NCBI GenBank assembly: GCA_017477035.1
Contig: JAFUXW010000159.1
Location: 1 to 5,205, forward strand
Length of the DNA stretch: 5,205 bases
Direction: 5' to 3'
Source: Alphaproteobacteria bacterium
GTDB taxonomy: Bacteria > Pseudomonadota > Alphaproteobacteria > RF32 > CAG-239
In this document: positions 4,528-5,205 of the stretch, piece after piece
Layout: each line of letters opens with the position of its first letter
How positions within the stretch are numbered: position 1 is the stretch's first letter
Made by a program: the position numbers and the translations under genes
The notes under the pieces: model-generated
What the model was told of the DNA's origin: nothing
Database searches by the model: none
Seen by the model: only the letters and a program-made list of their open reading frames with translations

Positions 4528-5007
4528 CTAGTTAAGTTTTTGCGGACAAGATTTGTGTACGAGGATGTGGAGCTTATCAACTGACAGCTCCAACTTCTGA
4601 AAGTCGGAATCCATGATGATAAGCATCGCATCTTCGGTAATTGTCGGGCGGTCACGGATTTCAAGTTCGGTTGTGATCTGCCATAACCGACCGGCGATTA
4701 TGTTGGCCTCAAACTGTTGCGTGAACCGCGCTTCTTGCTCGGTTAATCCGATACCGCCCAAAAGCGTAATGACGAACCATTCTGCACCTTCTTTAGCGTA
4801 ATATTTGTACCACGCCTCAAACAAGCAGAACTGCTCCGGCGACATTATCCATTTGACCGCGATTTTACTCGGTGTCTGCGTATAACGCCGCCGTTGCCGC
4901 GCTGGTCCGGCTTCCATATCAGTGCGGATAATTGCTTCGTCCGGCCGTATGGAATATCCCTCAACAGTCGGATAAGGCAGACGTTTAGGAAAGGTTATTG
5001 TTGTCAT
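4528..5007 (-). CDS. phage minor tail protein (159 aa), tape-measure-proximal
   Basis: The ATG sits inside the end of the upstream gene (4-nt ATGA overlap) and follows GGGAG at good spacing, so the start is well supported. The protein has no membrane segment or signal peptide. Conserved-looking features are RTDMEAGPARQRRR at residues 28-41, an aromatic segment (FCLFEAWYKYYAKEGAEWF) at 60-78, a Gly-rich LLGGIGL turn at 82-88, and LEIRDRPT at 115-122. I recall this combination from uncharacterised minor tail proteins encoded just after the tape measure in siphophages and prophages of Gram-negative bacteria. It probably belongs to the distal tail or initiator complex. The last 30 residues (from about 130) are hydrophobic and helical. 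The stop is TAG, and the AGAGGA that follows serves the next gene. The structural role is inferred from gene order, not from any catalytic motif. Confidence 0.7.
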   Translation of the reverse strand: MTTITFPKRLPYPTVEGYSIRPDEAIIRTDMEAGPARQRRRYTQTPSKIAVKWIMSPEQFCLFEAWYKYYAKEGAEWFVITLLGGIGLTEQEARFTQQFEANIIAGRLWQITTELEIRDRPTITEDAMLIIMDSDFQKLELSVDKLHILVHKSCPQKLN

Positions 5008-5205
5008 CTGTAACTCCCATAAGCCGGATTAAGTCCGTAACGTTGCTCTAAAAGCGGCGATAAACCTTCGCCTTTAGAGATGTTTTTGCCGATTGCGCCC
5101 TCAATTTTTTCAATCACAACATCAAGGTTAAATTCGCCGTTACCGAGATTTGACTTCGTAACTTTGGTTTTAACCTCGGATGCGGCGTTATTTACCACGT
5201 TGACG
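5004..5205 (-). CDS. phage tail tape measure protein, C-terminal end (partial)
   Basis: Only the last 66 codons are present. The frame stays open to the right window edge, so the GTG codon at 5196-5198 is internal and not a start. The visible tail begins VNVVNNAASEV, continues through an acidic, hydrophobic stretch (FNLDVVIEKIEGAIGKNI) and ends in a Gly-Leu-Asn-rich tip (LLEQRYGLNPAYGSYR). From memory of the family, this layout is typical of the C-terminus of lambda-H-like tape measure proteins: a Val/Asn/Ala strand, then a short helix with paired Val-Ile-Glu, then a final YGLN-type end. The tape measure sets tail length and is injected or remodelled at infection. The TGA stop overlaps the ATG of the next gene (ATGA), which implies translational coupling. 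The bulk of the protein lies outside the window, so the assignment rests on the tail end and the gene order. Confidence 0.65.
   Translation of the reverse strand, partial: VNVVNNAASEVKTKVTKSNLGNGEFNLDVVIEKIEGAIGKNISKGEGLSPLLEQRYGLNPAYGSYR

Noticed and set aside
5004..5198. Separate 64-residue gene starting at the GTG at 5196-5198
   Set aside because: The frame is open to the window edge with matching sequence (VNVVNN), so this is the end of a longer gene.

Overview
This window is a block of tail genes from a tailed phage or prophage. Every supported gene lies on the minus strand, so transcription runs from base 5205 towards base 1. The genes are tightly packed, with 4-nt ATGA overlaps or gaps of 4-21 nt, and most have a clear GGAG/AGGAG-type ribosome binding site. 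The one real gap is about 140 bases (2454-2594). I see no tRNA, rRNA, CRISPR, transposase or integrase, and no convincing promoter. The host cannot be read directly. The end of the tape-measure gene, the 159-residue protein and the DUF1833-like start resemble siphophage and prophage tail genes of Gram-negative, especially alphaproteobacterial, hosts. The fibre modules resemble those of gut-associated phages. A prophage or phage of a gut-type Gram-negative bacterium of moderate GC is my inference.

In transcription order: (1) the 3' end of a probable tape-measure gene (5004-5205, cut by the window edge); (2) a 159-residue minor tail protein (4528-5007); (3) a 302-residue fibre protein with three exact-length 40-residue repeats, an Ala-rich stalk and a beta-rich end (3608-4516); (4) a minimal 70-residue fibre-like protein (3387-3599); (5) a 256-residue fibre shaft (2595-3365); a gap with five GGACT repeats, a strong stem-loop and a possible 31-codon ORF; (6) a 201-residue putative tip protein (1848-2453); (7) a 250-residue fibre shaft paralogous to 5 (1075-1827); (8) a 206-residue tip protein paralogous to 6 (450-1070); (9) a 122-residue probable tail-fibre assembly chaperone (69-437); and (10) the first 24 codons of a probable DUF1833 phage protein (1-72).

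The most notable feature is a tandemly duplicated shaft-plus-tip cassette (2595-3365 with 1848-2453, then 1075-1827 with 450-1070). The shafts share their N-terminal third. The tips share an N-terminal triple Tyr-x-Gly-Ser/Asp repeat and then diverge strongly in AT-rich sequence. Near-identical 37-base blocks span the two tip starts. The three proteins upstream of the first tip all end in a Tyr-Glu-Glu/Asp-Met motif. The likely joint role is building and diversifying the host-recognition structure at the tail end, with the small downstream protein helping the fibres fold or assemble.
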